NCBI GenBank assembly: GCA_963082975.1
Contig: OY720345.1
Location: 33,426,611-33,490,610 of the forward strand
DNA: 64,000 bases
Source: Labia minor
Lineage: Eukaryota > Arthropoda > Insecta > Dermaptera > Spongiphoridae
Reading direction: 5' to 3'
The notes below the pieces were generated by a model. That model was not told where the DNA came from. It did not search any database and worked only from the letters and a program-made list of their open reading frames with translations. Made by a program: the position numbers and the translations under genes. This document shows positions 24,901-35,303 of this stretch, one piece after another. The number at the start of each line of letters is the position of its first letter. The first letter of the stretch is position 1.

Positions 24901-27873
24901 TGTGAAAACAATACCTCCCTTACTATCGTCGGTCGGTAAAAATTTTTAAGTTTTTTGAGAGTTATATTTCCGGTATGCGTTTTTTCAAATTTCTCCACGT
25001 TTCAAGTCATTCTGATTCCAAAAAAGTGGTTTTCCCGTTGTCGTATGTGTATGAAAGTGTTTTTTGTCCTCCCGATCCAATTTCACTCGAAGTTACAAGC
25101 TCATGCTGCTTTGAATCGCTCACTATATTAATTTATATTTTTATATACTTTTTTAAATATTTTACGATTTTTCTGCTTAAAACATTTTTTTTAAATATGT
25201 TTATTTAAAAATAGGGTAGCAAATGTATACAAATATATTTGAATTAGATAAATGTATATATCGATTGAAAAGTCATATGGGGCTCCCACCTATATTCATC
25301 TGGTTTTAGATATTAACATAAAAGCTTTTAAGTTATGATACTAAAAAATTGATACGTATGTCCTTGTCTAAACTAAAAACAAAAAGGTGTTCGAAACTTA
25401 AATTCTAAATTTAAACTATGTTTAGAATGATACCGAATCTTTTTCGATAATTTCACTTTGTAATTTTAAACTTTTTATCATTATTCTTAAAAACGGTTAT
25501 AACACTCCATAAAAAAAGCAATTATCATTATTATCAGATTAGATTTTATCTAATTATATATCAAAAATAATAAGGTTCCGACGGTAATATACATATTTTT
25601 TAAAAATACCACCTAAATCTTAGTACTTTGTTTATCAGAGTGATATAAAATAAAATAAAATTACTTATATCATGATCAATTGATAATGTCCACTCCAGAT
25701 ATCTGTTGTAATTCTTGAATTCAAGTAATGAATCATATTCAATTTCTTCTGTATTTTTACTGATTAGGTCGATTGGCGATTGTTCTTTTCCTCCACATTG
25801 TCCAATTGCATTCCAATTAGTATCTTAATAAACATGGATTTAAAAAAATACAAATAACTTATTAATCATTAAACCACTAATTATTGAATTATAAAAATAA
25901 TTATATTATTCACATAGATATAATATTTATAACATTTTAAACCAAAGAAGAATGAAATCACCGGGAAATAATGGAGAATGCCTAACAAGAAAGCGGCCAA
26001 CGTTTTTCGTTGAATATGAAGCAATTCATCCATAAACTTTGTCAGGCTTATAGACAAATTATTTTATTCTTTTTAGTCCATTGGAAAAACGTTATTTTAT
26101 AAAAATTTTTTATATTTATATTATTTTATTCTTTTTAGTGCAATAATATGATAAATTTATTTAATATAACAATAGAAATAGAAAAGCTGAAGTTATACGA
26201 AAATTTACACAAATTGAATAAAACAAAAAAATATATTAATCTTGCCAAATTGATTTTATCCATTTATGTTAAGTAAATGTTATTATTGAATAATAATTAT
26301 TATATTATATTTATAAATAAATAATTTTTATTAATATGAGATTTTATAAATGTATATATTGAAATGATATTTCCTTTTATGTGCTATTTGTGGGTCGTTT
26401 TGTTTAAAGATTCATTCTTATCTAAACCATGAAATACGTAGGACGTTTAATTTCCCCCCCCCCCCAAATTTTGTAAGTTTTTACGTTCCGGATGCTGATT
26501 TCACCGTCCAAAGTTCAGTTATCATTCCCTTATATATTTGAACGTATTCACAACAAAAAGAATTATTAAACATTAAAAATTAGAACAACCTCCAGAAAGC
26601 CAGGAACCTTGTCTAAAAGTCCCCAAAGAAGGCTGTCTTGGTCTTTATAACGAATTGGAACTCAATCTACTCTGAACCAAATCTACTCTGAAGAAAGAAC
26701 GGATACAATACACACGCGGATAAGACTATAATTTATTTTATTCTTTCCCTTACTTTATTTTATCCAAGTCTTAATTTCCTTAATATTAATGTTGTATAAT
26801 TTAAATTACTTCCTGTCGATTATAAAAGATTTAAAACTAGTAAAATAAATTCTAGTGGCAATTTTTTTCTTTTAAATTGTAAACTAATAAACTTAATTTT
26901 TATTATTCTCTTTTGTATCTATTAATTGTGTTATTCCTACAGCTTTCTCTATCTCTCATTCCACGTTGGATCTTAGTTATCTGATTTCTACCTTACAACA
27001 TGGACCAAAATCTCTATTTTAATTCAATCTCCATCCCTTCCTTACTCCCCCTCTTTCCCCACTTCCCTCACACAAACGAGGGTCAGTGTGCACCTTAGTC
27101 CGCGCATCGCCATTACACACTTCCCCCTCCACTCCCTACCTACCCTCTCCTAACTACCTCTCAATTATAAACACCCACCCCAGACATCATCAAAAAACCA
27201 TTACACTATATATAAATATATACATTAATATATATATATATCTTCATAAAAAAGAAGGTTATTCTATTGTTTTGTTTCCTTTCTATCGGGGACATATATA
27301 TATAAAAAATAGATCTTTTCTCTATGCCATCTGAGGGGAAGAAATCCTTCCTCATTGGCGATACAATTGATTAATAAGAATTCACCATTAATTTTAATTC
27401 TATAAAAATTTTTTAAAAACGTTCAAATGAAAATCTAACCTGAAATCAATATTTATATTTTAGATTCCGAAGAAAAAAAAATAATCGGAGCAATACAAAA
27501 GGAGTTAGTTACTAAAAGTAATTAATCGCTAATTAATTACAATTAATTAATTATAATTCAATTATATTTCTTCTATTCCTTCTAGGGATCGATTGAAATA
27601 TCTAAAAAAATTTTCAAAAGTCTATCCTAATAAAAAGTCGATGAAAAATCGATTTCAATTTGTCAAAAGAGCGAACAGACAGAGAGACAGACGCTAAGTT
27701 AAGAAAAGAAGTTAAGAAAAACGTTATAATAATAACAAAAATAGGAACCTTATAACTACTGAAGTCTGAACAAAAAGTTTTCGGAGCCCAATTAGAATTA
27801 AAATTGCTTGAATATGATATCCAATGCGTAGTTTTAGTACATAATACATTAATACAATTATTATTTAAAATAA

Positions 27874-27915
<42 letters not shown>

Positions 27916-30900
27916 TTTCCAAAAAATTTTTACATCTGCCCTCAAATAGGGCAATAATAAAACATTTCAAAATATGCAAAAGTAAATTAAAGTAAATTAT
28001 ATACACGTGAGACTGGTTCAGGATAGGATTACTTGAAGGGACAGAAAACAAAGAAAAAAGAGAAAAAAAAAAAAAAAAAAATAATAATAATAAAGTAAAG
28101 AAGAAATTAGGAAGGGCAGAAGGGAGATGAGAGGCAAGAGAAGAAATAAGGAAAAGGATAAAATTAAGAGAGAGAAGGGGACAGTCTGCTAGCATTGATG
28201 GAGATATAGCTAGGGTCTAATTGTCAATAAGTCTTGAGGTTGAAGTCTTTTAAGTCTTCTTGTCAAGTTGTCAGTACGAGTAAGTCGTCTGGCGCTTTGG
28301 TTTTGATGATTAATGAGACGATTGTGATACTTAATGCTATAATGATGAATGACTTCGGTGACCAGGGGGATGTTTAATTCTTTGTGGAGATGGATAACAG
28401 GAAAGTAACGGGGAGCGCCGACTATAGTCCTAAGGACAGCGTTCTGGAACCTCTGAATGATATTAAGATTGGATGATTTTGAGGTTCCCCACAATTGACA
28501 TCCGTAGGTCCATATCGGCTGAATGATAGTTTTGTAAATGAGGATTTTGTTTTGATATGAAAGATGAGATTCCCGCCTAAGCAGCCAGCGGAGCTGACTA
28601 AACCTAAGCGAGAGTTGTTTTTTTTTTGATGAAATATGATACTTCCAAGTCAGTCTTCTGTCTAGGTATATACCTAAGTATTTGGCAAAGTCTCTTTGTG
28701 GAATTATGGTGTCTAGTTTAACTGGAGGGCAAGTCTGTCTGTTTAGAGTGAACGTCACGTGAGTTGATTTAGTCTCGTTAACTGCCATTCTCCATCTAGC
28801 CAGCCAAGGCTTAATAAGATCGAGATGACCTTGAAGAGCAGTAGATGCCATCACTGGATCCTTATGAGTTGATAGTATTGCCGTGTCATCAGCAAAAGTT
28901 GCCAAGGTTGTGAGCTCGGTATGGGGGAGGTCGGCAGTGAAAATCAGGTACAGGAGAGGCCCAAGTACGCTTCCCTGAGGGACTCCCGCATTCACTCCGC
29001 GAGGCTCGCTCAGGGCATCACCCACCATTACTCTGTATGATCTATGAAGTAAGTACGATGTCAGGATCCGGTACAACGGAGCGGATAAAATGTTGGCTAA
29101 CTTCAACAGCAGACCCTCATGCCAGACCCTATCAAAGGCTTGGGAGACGTCAAGGAAGACGGCTGAACAATAGCTCCGGTCCTCCATTGCGCAAGAAATC
29201 ACACGGACCACCCTGTGGACCTGCTCTACCGTTCCATGGCCAGCTCTAAATCCGTATTGGTGGGGTGGAATAAGGTCTCTTGTGACAAGAATCGGTATGA
29301 TTCTGTCACGAAGAATTTTTTCAAAAAGTTTTGAAAGAATGGAAAGAAGGCTAATGGGACGATAGGAGTCGACACTCTCAGGAGGTTTGCCCGGTTTAAG
29401 AATCATTACAATCTTGGCCAGTTTCCAAGTAGAAGGAAAATGCCCAATCCTCAAAATGCTGTTAAATAGATTGGTCAAGAAGAGAAGTCCACAATCAGGA
29501 CGCTCACCCAGCATTCTACCCGTAATTTTGTCAAAACCAGGGGCTTTATTTTTATTTTTAAATTGGAGAACATAAGACTTTAGCTCTGAGGTGTGAACTT
29601 CCTTAAAATTGTTTAGGGGGAAATTGATTGAGGAAGGGGCAAGTCTTTGAATGTTGCTAGGACTCATAGGATCGAAAGGATGAGGGATAAAGACCTCAGC
29701 CAGATAACTAGAAAACCTATCGGCTTTTTCAAAGTTTGATCGGGCCCATTCACCAGTTGAAAGTCTTAGGGGAGGAATGTGCTTGGGCTGGTTGTTTAGT
29801 TTTTTGGTAAATTTCCAGAGGGAATAGTTGGTGGATACAGTAGGAGTAAGATTTTCAAGGTACTTTTTCATGTTTTCGTTTTTATTAGTGATAAGGATGT
29901 TTTTTATCTGCTTACCCAAACTATTTATTTTGTTTTTGAGGATAGGAGATCTATTTAATTGCCAAATTCTTCTCAGTCTATTCTTGTAAGATATGAGGTG
30001 TTTTACATTGGGTGGAGAAGAGGGGTGAAGAATGGGTTTATTTTTTATCGGAGGAGTTGATGAGATGGCTGCTTGTTGGAGAGTTAGATTGAAATGACTG
30101 ACTGCTTCATCGATATCTGAACCATTATTAAAAGGAAGTGAAATGGGTAGGCTATTAGAGATTAGGGAAGCAAAGGTGGACCAATTAGTTTTATGATTAG
30201 TCAGGAATGGAGAAGGAGGCAATGATAAGTTAAAAGATGTTAGTGAAAGGAGGACGGGAGAATGGTCAGATGTAAAATCGTAAAGTGATTTGGGTTGAAA
30301 GGATTTGAATGGAAGTCCTCTAACTACAAAGAAATCAATCAGATCTGGAATTTTGGATCTGTCTGACGGCCAGTACGTGGGTTCTCCAGTAGAAACAGGT
30401 CTTAGGTTGAATTTACTGAAGGAGTTATAAAGACTTCTACCCCTGGGTGTAATAAGTCTAGATCCCCAACCAGTGTGTTTGGCGTTAAAATCGCCACCCA
30501 CGATGAAGGAAGGGCCCAGAGTACCAAAAAATTCTTCAAATTTTGTGGAGTCAATTTTATGTTTAGGGGGGCAATATACTGAAGAGATGGTAAAGCAGCC
30601 TGTACGTTCCGTCAAGGTAATCGTAGTAGCTTGGAGAAAATCTTTTAGGTAAGGGGATGTGACGTGGTGATTAATAGAATCTTTGATGATAATGGCAGTA
30701 CCTCCGTGTGAGGTACCGTCAGGATGATTAGTGAAGTATGAAGAATATTTTGGGATTTTGAGGTAGCTTCTCGGATTAAAGTGGGTTTCGGAAATAAGAA
30801 GGACATCGATATCATTTGAATAGAGGAAAAATTTTACCTCCTCTAAATGTCTTAGGAGGCCATTGGCATTCCATAGGGCTATTTTAAGGGTCTGATACAT

Positions 30901-33900
30901 TGGGCAATCTAGTAACGAGGATTGTGAGGAGGTTGAGCATGGTATCCATACGCTCAATCAACTTCGACATCATGTTTTCAAGTTTAGACAGTTGGGTTTC
31001 ATTACTGTTGTTATCCTCATTATTGACAGGATGAGTATTATTTACATTTTTGTTTATATTCATTGTGTGTGTGTGTGGAGAGATTTGCTTAGGAGTTGGT
31101 TTAGGCTGGACAACTTGTGAATAGAGTTTACGATGTTTTGGTTGGGGATTATTATTAGTAGAAGGAAGAGGGAAGTCAGATGAAGGGTTTTGATTGGTGT
31201 TGGAAATAGGTTTTGGTCTTAGGGCTGGGAATTTAGATTTTATAAGGGACTGGTAATGAGAGCAACCCCTATAATTAGCAGGGTGACTCCCACCACAGTG
31301 AATACAGTAAGGAGGGGATTCTTTACTTTTCTTACATTCGGATGTAGGATGACTCTCTGGGCATTTAACACATCTAGGCCTCAGCTTGCAGTAAGATTTT
31401 GTGTGTCCAAAACCCTGACATCTAGTGCACTGGGGAATTGTTCTATAGACCCTGGGAGCTTCGATGGTGACCCGACAATGGCAAAGGAATTCTATATTAT
31501 ATATTTCTTTATTGTTAAGTGCAGGTTTTAGATCGAGGAAGAATAATGGGAGGGGTTGTTTTTTTTTGTCACGGATGTTAAAAACACCAGCCACAGAATG
31601 ACCATGGGTTTCCACGTCTCTCTTAATATCATCTGTGTCGATTGTGTGATGGAGCTTTCGAATAACTACCCTAAAGAGTCGTTCGCTCTTGGGTTGATAG
31701 GTATAATAATTAATGTTTAGACTATCCAAAGCACTAATTATAGAGGTGAAGTTAGCTGGAGATATGGGATTTATCTTGGTAAGTTCTTGATTGATAAGGT
31801 TACACGTGAAACCATTTGGTGCGGCCCCACTTATGGTGTTGATCATTTGTTTAAAATCAGAGACGTTGGGAATGAATATAGGGGGAGGTTTGATACGAGG
31901 AGTAATTGTAATGGGTTGTGATTCATTTTGATTAATTTCCGAAAGGACCTGGAATCGGTTAGAAGTGTTTTTAATCGTGTAGTCGGTGATAGATTTTTGT
32001 TTAACATTCCTTGTAGTCTCGGGACTATCCCTTTTTCTTTTGGAGTCCACAGTTTGCCATACTTGTTTGATTAGAGGGACCAGGGGCAACACATTCTCGT
32101 TCATGCACACCTTGGATGATCCTTGTGAAGTAGAGGGTTGAACTTCAGGTTCTTCTTGAGAGATATTCACAGACATTGTGTTTTATTGTTAAATTAAGTT
32201 CCTTTATACTTTAGGAGACAATACATACATAAATACATTTCTCTCACATACATACATATATATATAATTTTTTGAATGAATAAGTTATTGATTTTTTTTT
32301 TTTTTTCCTTTCCTACTCTCTTATTCTATTTTATTTTGAAAAATCAAATAATAGTTTTCAATTCAATTTACAATTTTTCAATATTTGATTTTTCCCTTTT
32401 CTCTCTTTAACCTTTAATAAATAAATTAGCTGGAGTGTCTCCACTCGACTATCTCGCAATTTGAATTGGATTAAATAACATAATATATTATATTTAAATT
32501 AAATTTAATTAATTATAAATTATAAATAATAAATAATAAATATTAAACCAGCGCATGTTTGGCTTTTTGTTGATGGCACCACGTCACGTGTTGACGCGTG
32601 AGATTTTCAGTGTTAAAAAATTAATTCTGGTAATTTCAGCGAATCAATCAAGCTGAAATTCTATATATAGCAGTTTTATATAATTATTAATCATGTGAAA
32701 AATTATCAAACATATATCTTTATTTTTACGGTCACTTTAGAGGAAAAAAAATCAAAACGTTGTAGGTAATGACCCTCTTCCGGTTGAGCTACATTTCTCA
32801 AAAGTTGATAGAAAACTATGAATTTTGAATAATGTCCATGTACCAAATTTCATCATTCTAGCTCAAACCGTTTTTGCGTAATCTTGCCTACATACATACA
32901 CACATACACACATACACACATACACACACACATACACACACACAGACATTTTTCTCAACCTTAGTGAAAATGATTCAGGAACCTTCAAAACGTATAAAAA
33001 CATCAAAATCTCAACATCGAAAATTTTCATGATCGCAATACTATCTCTGGCGAGATAGTAAAAATAAAAAAACAAAAACAAAACAATAATGACTTCTATG
33101 TTCTATTTGACTAACTATTTACTTAATCAAAAAGAATAAAAATATACAAAAAAAAAATAATAAAAAGGTGTGTTTGAGGGAAGGGGGGGAGGTGTGGGGA
33201 TAATTTTCTTCACACAGCCCGGCTTGTAGGTGTGACTGACCTTAGGAGATAAAGCCTTGGAAAATTAAAAATAGACTAAAATTCAAATAAAATCTTTAAC
33301 CAGGATTAAGAATAAGGCGATTTAAGTATAAAATTCTAAAATTAATAAGTATTTAAATAACAATCTTATTATTTAACAAGAAAATTATAAAAAAAAATAT
33401 ATAAAATCTTTACAAAAATTCAACAAAATTGTCAAAATTAGACAATTCGGTTTGTTTCATTTAAGTAAATAAACATATATACATGCGTAGTGAATCAGAT
33501 CTCACCAAAATTGGCAGACTTGAAATAAAAGGAGCTAGAAATCCACTTCGGGAGCAGGAATCCGATTTAACACATCCAGCTTATTCGAGAGCTACTCACT
33601 GAATTACAAAATAAATATAAATAAATATCTGACATTTTTGGCTATATGAAAAAAATATTTCTAGATTTTTTTGTATAAATATTGATAAAATGTATTGAAT
33701 TTGTTCAAATAGAAGAATGGAAGAATAAGTATATTCTTTAGGGTAAAAGAAGATAAATTTACTTATAATAATAATTAATAAGAATTGTAAAGCTATATTT
33801 CGATTGTAAAAAACATTAAATTCTAATTTACAAACAAAATTTTCTTTCTATATATCTATAATATAATTAACAAAATTTCCTATTGATTTTTTTTTATTTT

Positions 33901-34063
33901 TTTATTAATTTTTAAAAATTCTTTATTTAGAGTCTTTTGATACCCATTGTATTATTTCATTAAAAATTAAGTACTTACCTTGGTATCCCCAATCATCTTG
34001 GCCTTTGACAACAAAAAAGATTGATAAGACAAAATGAAAATAATACTCGTATTTCACTAACAT
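21908..34063 (-). CDS. secreted alpha-carbonic anhydrase, complete gene, 7 exons (copy B)
   Basis: Zinc enzyme hydrating CO2 to bicarbonate; the N-terminal hydrophobic stretch (residues about 9-20) implies secretion. Exons on the minus strand: 34063-33979, 25823-25665, 24153-24011, 23780-23682, 23394-23353, 22304-22101, 22021-21908. All junctions are GT-AG and every phase fits, giving 846 coding bases (281 aa plus stop), normal for an alpha-CA. Seen in order: start MLVKYEYYFH, DDWGYQ, the family signature CGGKEQSPIDL, zinc histidines in FEQLHFHW and LHLVH, SLTTPPCTEG, and the C-terminal ARPIQPINGRVIY. All three zinc ligands and the Thr of SLTTPPC are present, so the enzyme looks active. Intron 1 (8.2 kb) holds a full-length Jockey-type retrotransposon in the same orientation; intron 2 holds a HINE-A copy. 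Exon 5 is only 42 bp. AATAAA on the minus strand near 21787 could be the poly(A) signal. The family is certain; exon 2 and 6 donors (GTAATT, GTGTTT) are weak but phase-supported. Confidence 0.93.
22305..23352. repeat. GC-richer block with three 39-41 bp tandem units in carbonic anhydrase intron 5
   Basis: Units start CATTATTTTGG at 22997, CATTATTTTGT at 23036 and CTATTATTTTG at 23075, each ending near ATCAAAATA. TGTTGAGAC occurs at 22426 and 22698. It could be part of an LTR element, but no LTR pair or PBS is visible. Confidence 0.5.
24311..24942 (-). mobile_element. HINE-A copy in carbonic anhydrase intron 2
   Basis: Full architecture reversed: hairpin GACCTGTGGCCAGGTC at the left, CCGACCGACGG, TGACGTCA at 24502 and 24522, (GGAC)n core, and CGTCGGTCGGTAAAA at the right. 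Confidence 0.85.
28210..30957 (-). CDS. ORF2, endonuclease / reverse transcriptase of the Jockey-type element
   Basis: 915 aa, open throughout. Residues about 21-240 are the apurinic-type endonuclease that nicks the target: KIALWNANG, ISETH, GGDFNAKHTGWGS, PDLIDFF and SDHSPVLLS hold the expected catalytic residues. Residues about 470-730 are the reverse transcriptase: APGFDKITG, YRPISLLSILSKLFEKIL, HQYGFRAGHGT, FLDVSQAFDRVWH, GVPQGSVLGPLLY and the active site FADDTAIL (FADD, common in the Jockey clade). The C-terminal part (YGCQLWG, LRTIVGAP) is typical. The natural start may be Met-21 (MYQTLKIALWN), the usual beginning of the endonuclease. Complete and possibly functional. Confidence 0.93.
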   Translation of the reverse strand: MSVWIPCSTSSQSSLLDCPMYQTLKIALWNANGLLRHLEEVKFFLYSNDIDVLLISETHFNPRSYLKIPKYSSYFTNHPDGTSHGGTAIIIKDSINHHVTSPYLKDFLQATTITLTERTGCFTISSVYCPPKHKIDSTKFEEFFGTLGPSFIVGGDFNAKHTGWGSRLITPRGRSLYNSFSKFNLRPVSTGEPTYWPSDRSKIPDLIDFFVVRGLPFKSFQPKSLYDFTSDHSPVLLSLTSFNLSLPPSPFLTNHKTNWSTFASLISNSLPISLPFNNGSDIDEAVSHFNLTLQQAAISSTPPIKNKPILHPSSPPNVKHLISYKNRLRRIWQLNRSPILKNKINSLGKQIKNILITNKNENMKKYLENLTPTVSTNYSLWKFTKKLNNQPKHIPPLRLSTGEWARSNFEKADRFSSYLAEVFIPHPFDPMSPSNIQRLAPSSINFPLNNFKEVHTSELKSYVLQFKNKNKAPGFDKITGRMLGERPDCGLLFLTNLFNSILRIGHFPSTWKLAKIVMILKPGKPPESVDSYRPISLLSILSKLFEKILRDRIIPILVTRDLIPPHQYGFRAGHGTVEQVHRVVRVISCAMEDRSYCSAVFLDVSQAFDRVWHEGLLLKLANILSAPLYRILTSYLLHRSYRVMVGDALSEPRGVNAGVPQGSVLGPLLYLIFTADLPHTELTTLATFADDTAILSTHKDPVMASTALQGHLDLIKPWLARWRMAVNETKSTHVTFTLNRQTCPPVKLDTIIPQRDFAKYLGIYLDRRLTWKYHISSKKKQLSLRFSQLRWLLRRESHLSYQNKILIYKTIIQPIWTYGCQLWGTSKSSNLNIIQRFQNAVLRTIVGAPRYFPVIHLHKELNIPLVTEVIHHYSIKYHNRLINHQNQSARRLTRTDNLTRRLKRLQPQDLLTIRP
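30884..32176 (-). CDS. ORF1, Gag-like nucleic-acid-binding protein of the Jockey-type element
   Basis: 430 aa. Binds element RNA and packages it for reverse transcription (role known for the family). Three zinc knuckles in a row at residues about 250-305: CTRCQGFGHTKSYC, CVKCPESHPTSEC and CIHCGGSHPANYRGC, the usual arrangement in Jockey-clade Gag. The region before them (about 150-240) matches the position of the Gag RNA-recognition-like domain (FRVVIRKLHH). The tail is Asn/Pro-rich, then a short Leu/Met-rich helix at 396-425 that may form a coiled coil. No stops or frameshifts. Its end overlaps ORF2. Confidence 0.9.
   Translation of the reverse strand: MSVNISQEEPEVQPSTSQGSSKVCMNENVLPLVPLIKQVWQTVDSKRKRDSPETTRNVKQKSITDYTIKNTSNRFQVLSEINQNESQPITITPRIKPPPIFIPNVSDFKQMINTISGAAPNGFTCNLINQELTKINPISPANFTSIISALDSLNINYYTYQPKSERLFRVVIRKLHHTIDTDDIKRDVETHGHSVAGVFNIRDKKKQPLPLFFLDLKPALNNKEIYNIEFLCHCRVTIEAPRVYRTIPQCTRCQGFGHTKSYCKLRPRCVKCPESHPTSECKKSKESPPYCIHCGGSHPANYRGCSHYQSLIKSKFPALRPKPISNTNQNPSSDFPLPSTNNNPQPKHRKLYSQVVQPKPTPKQISPHTHTMNINKNVNNTHPVNNEDNNSNETQLSKLENMMSKLIERMDTMLNLLTILVTRLPNVSDP
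32424..33064 (-). mobile_element. HINE-B copy inside the Jockey-type element
   Basis: On the minus strand: 5' TTTACTATCTCGCCAGAGAT, GTGTATGT-type microsatellite, GATGAAATTTGGTACATG, 3' sub-terminal GCGAGATAGT, hairpin TGGAGACACTCCA and end GCTAATTTA. It lies in the 5' region upstream of ORF1. Confidence 0.8.
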
Positions 34064-34880
34064 TATTTCGGGTTCAGAGAAGACGAAAATTGAAAATCCA
34101 GTTAAAAAAATGTTGGATTATATAGGTAGGGGATAGGAAGGAAATGTATAATTTACCATAGATATAACTCCTTCCATTATCTTCCTTTATATTTTTATGA
34201 TAAGAATTGAATTAATAATTATTATTATTTATGAGTTTAAGTAAGTTAAAAATAAAAAGACAGATAATTTTTTCATATATAAACAAAATGAATATAAGAA
34301 ATTATAAACATAGTAGAATTTAAAAAAAATTTAAAAATTAAAAATATGTCTATATGCTTACATAAAATAACATCTTTCTACATCAAATAAATAAAAGTTT
34401 ATATTAATTAAGACTTGAATATCATAAGATCATGGGCAGGAGATCTATTGTTTCAATCTGAGACAAAAGACAATTATAGAAAATCAATTCAATTTATATA
34501 TTTAATTGTTAATATTTTTAACATTATATATATATATATATATATGAATATTATTTGTAAGAGAGGATATTAATTTTTTACGATTTCTATAATTCAATTT
34601 TTTTTTTTTTGATATGTTCCCAGCCTAAATGTATGCAATGAATTTTTCGTTCTAATTAATGTTCCAATAATCAAGATGCATGTCCCTGATAATTTATCTT
34701 GAAAGAATTTTTATAAGCCATTTCCCTTCCCCCTTTACAAAATGTCTAAGAAGGGACAAAATAAAAATAAATATTTAGTACAGAACTTTGCTAGTTGATT
34801 TTTAATCATCATGATTATTATTTTCTAATATCAAGTAATTATAACATGTCGAGAAAGAAAACATATATATATTTCCATAA

Positions 34881-35049
34881 TTTTTTTCTATTTCTCCAGA
34901 GATAGTATAGTGATCACGAAAATTTTCGATGCCGAGATTTTGATGTTTTTATACGTTTTGAAGGCCCCTGAGTCATTTTCACTAACAATAAGGTTGAGAA
35001 AAATCTGTCTGTCTGCTCTCTGTGTGTGTGTGTGTGTGTGTGTGTGTTT
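34881..35049 (+). mobile_element. HINE-B 5' fragment
   Basis: GAGATAGTATAGTGATCACG to a (GT)n tract at 35023-35047; the remainder is missing. Confidence 0.65.
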
Positions 35050-35081
35050 TATTACGAGTGTAGGTGGAAATCTTCATAGAC

Positions 35082-35295
35082 CAGTGATTCTCAACCACTG
35101 TGCCGCGAGATTACGAGGCTCTTAAACTTTTTTTTCTAAATTTTTTCAATTTGGTTCTAAAAAAAAGGTAAACCGTTTTTGGGACCACTTTTCTCAATAT
35201 GGTAAACTTTTACACTTATCTTTTTCTTTGTGTGCCGCCAAATTTTTAAACCGTTAAAGGTGTGCCGCGGTAAAAAAAAAGGTTGAGAATCACTG
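35082..35295. mobile_element. 214-bp hAT-like MITE
   Basis: Perfect 15-bp inverted ends CAGTGATTCTCAACC, 8-bp target duplication TCATAGAC (35074-35081, 35296-35303). Confidence 0.9.
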
Positions 35296-35303
35296 TCATA
35301 GAC

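Larger units (their letters stand above)
27877..33607 (-). mobile_element. full-length Jockey-clade non-LTR retrotransposon
   Basis: Inserted in intron 1 of the carbonic anhydrase gene, same orientation. The 3' end is a run of about 37 T on the plus strand (27877-27913), that is a poly(A) tail; the 5' end is at 33607. The target duplication AAAATAAATA occurs at 27867-27876 and 33608-33617, and the related segment near 3945-3965 shows the uninterrupted site. It carries ORF1 (32176-30884) and ORF2 (30957-28210), overlapping by 74 bases in different frames. The roughly 1.4-kb 5' region contains a HINE-B insertion (32424-33064), so this copy's own promoter region may be disrupted although both ORFs are open. 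Confidence 0.92.

Noticed and set aside
27614..28195. 193-aa minus-strand open frame
   Set aside because: Runs through the poly(T) tail and low-complexity A/T of the retrotransposon junction; includes long Phe and Lys runs and spans two unrelated sequences.
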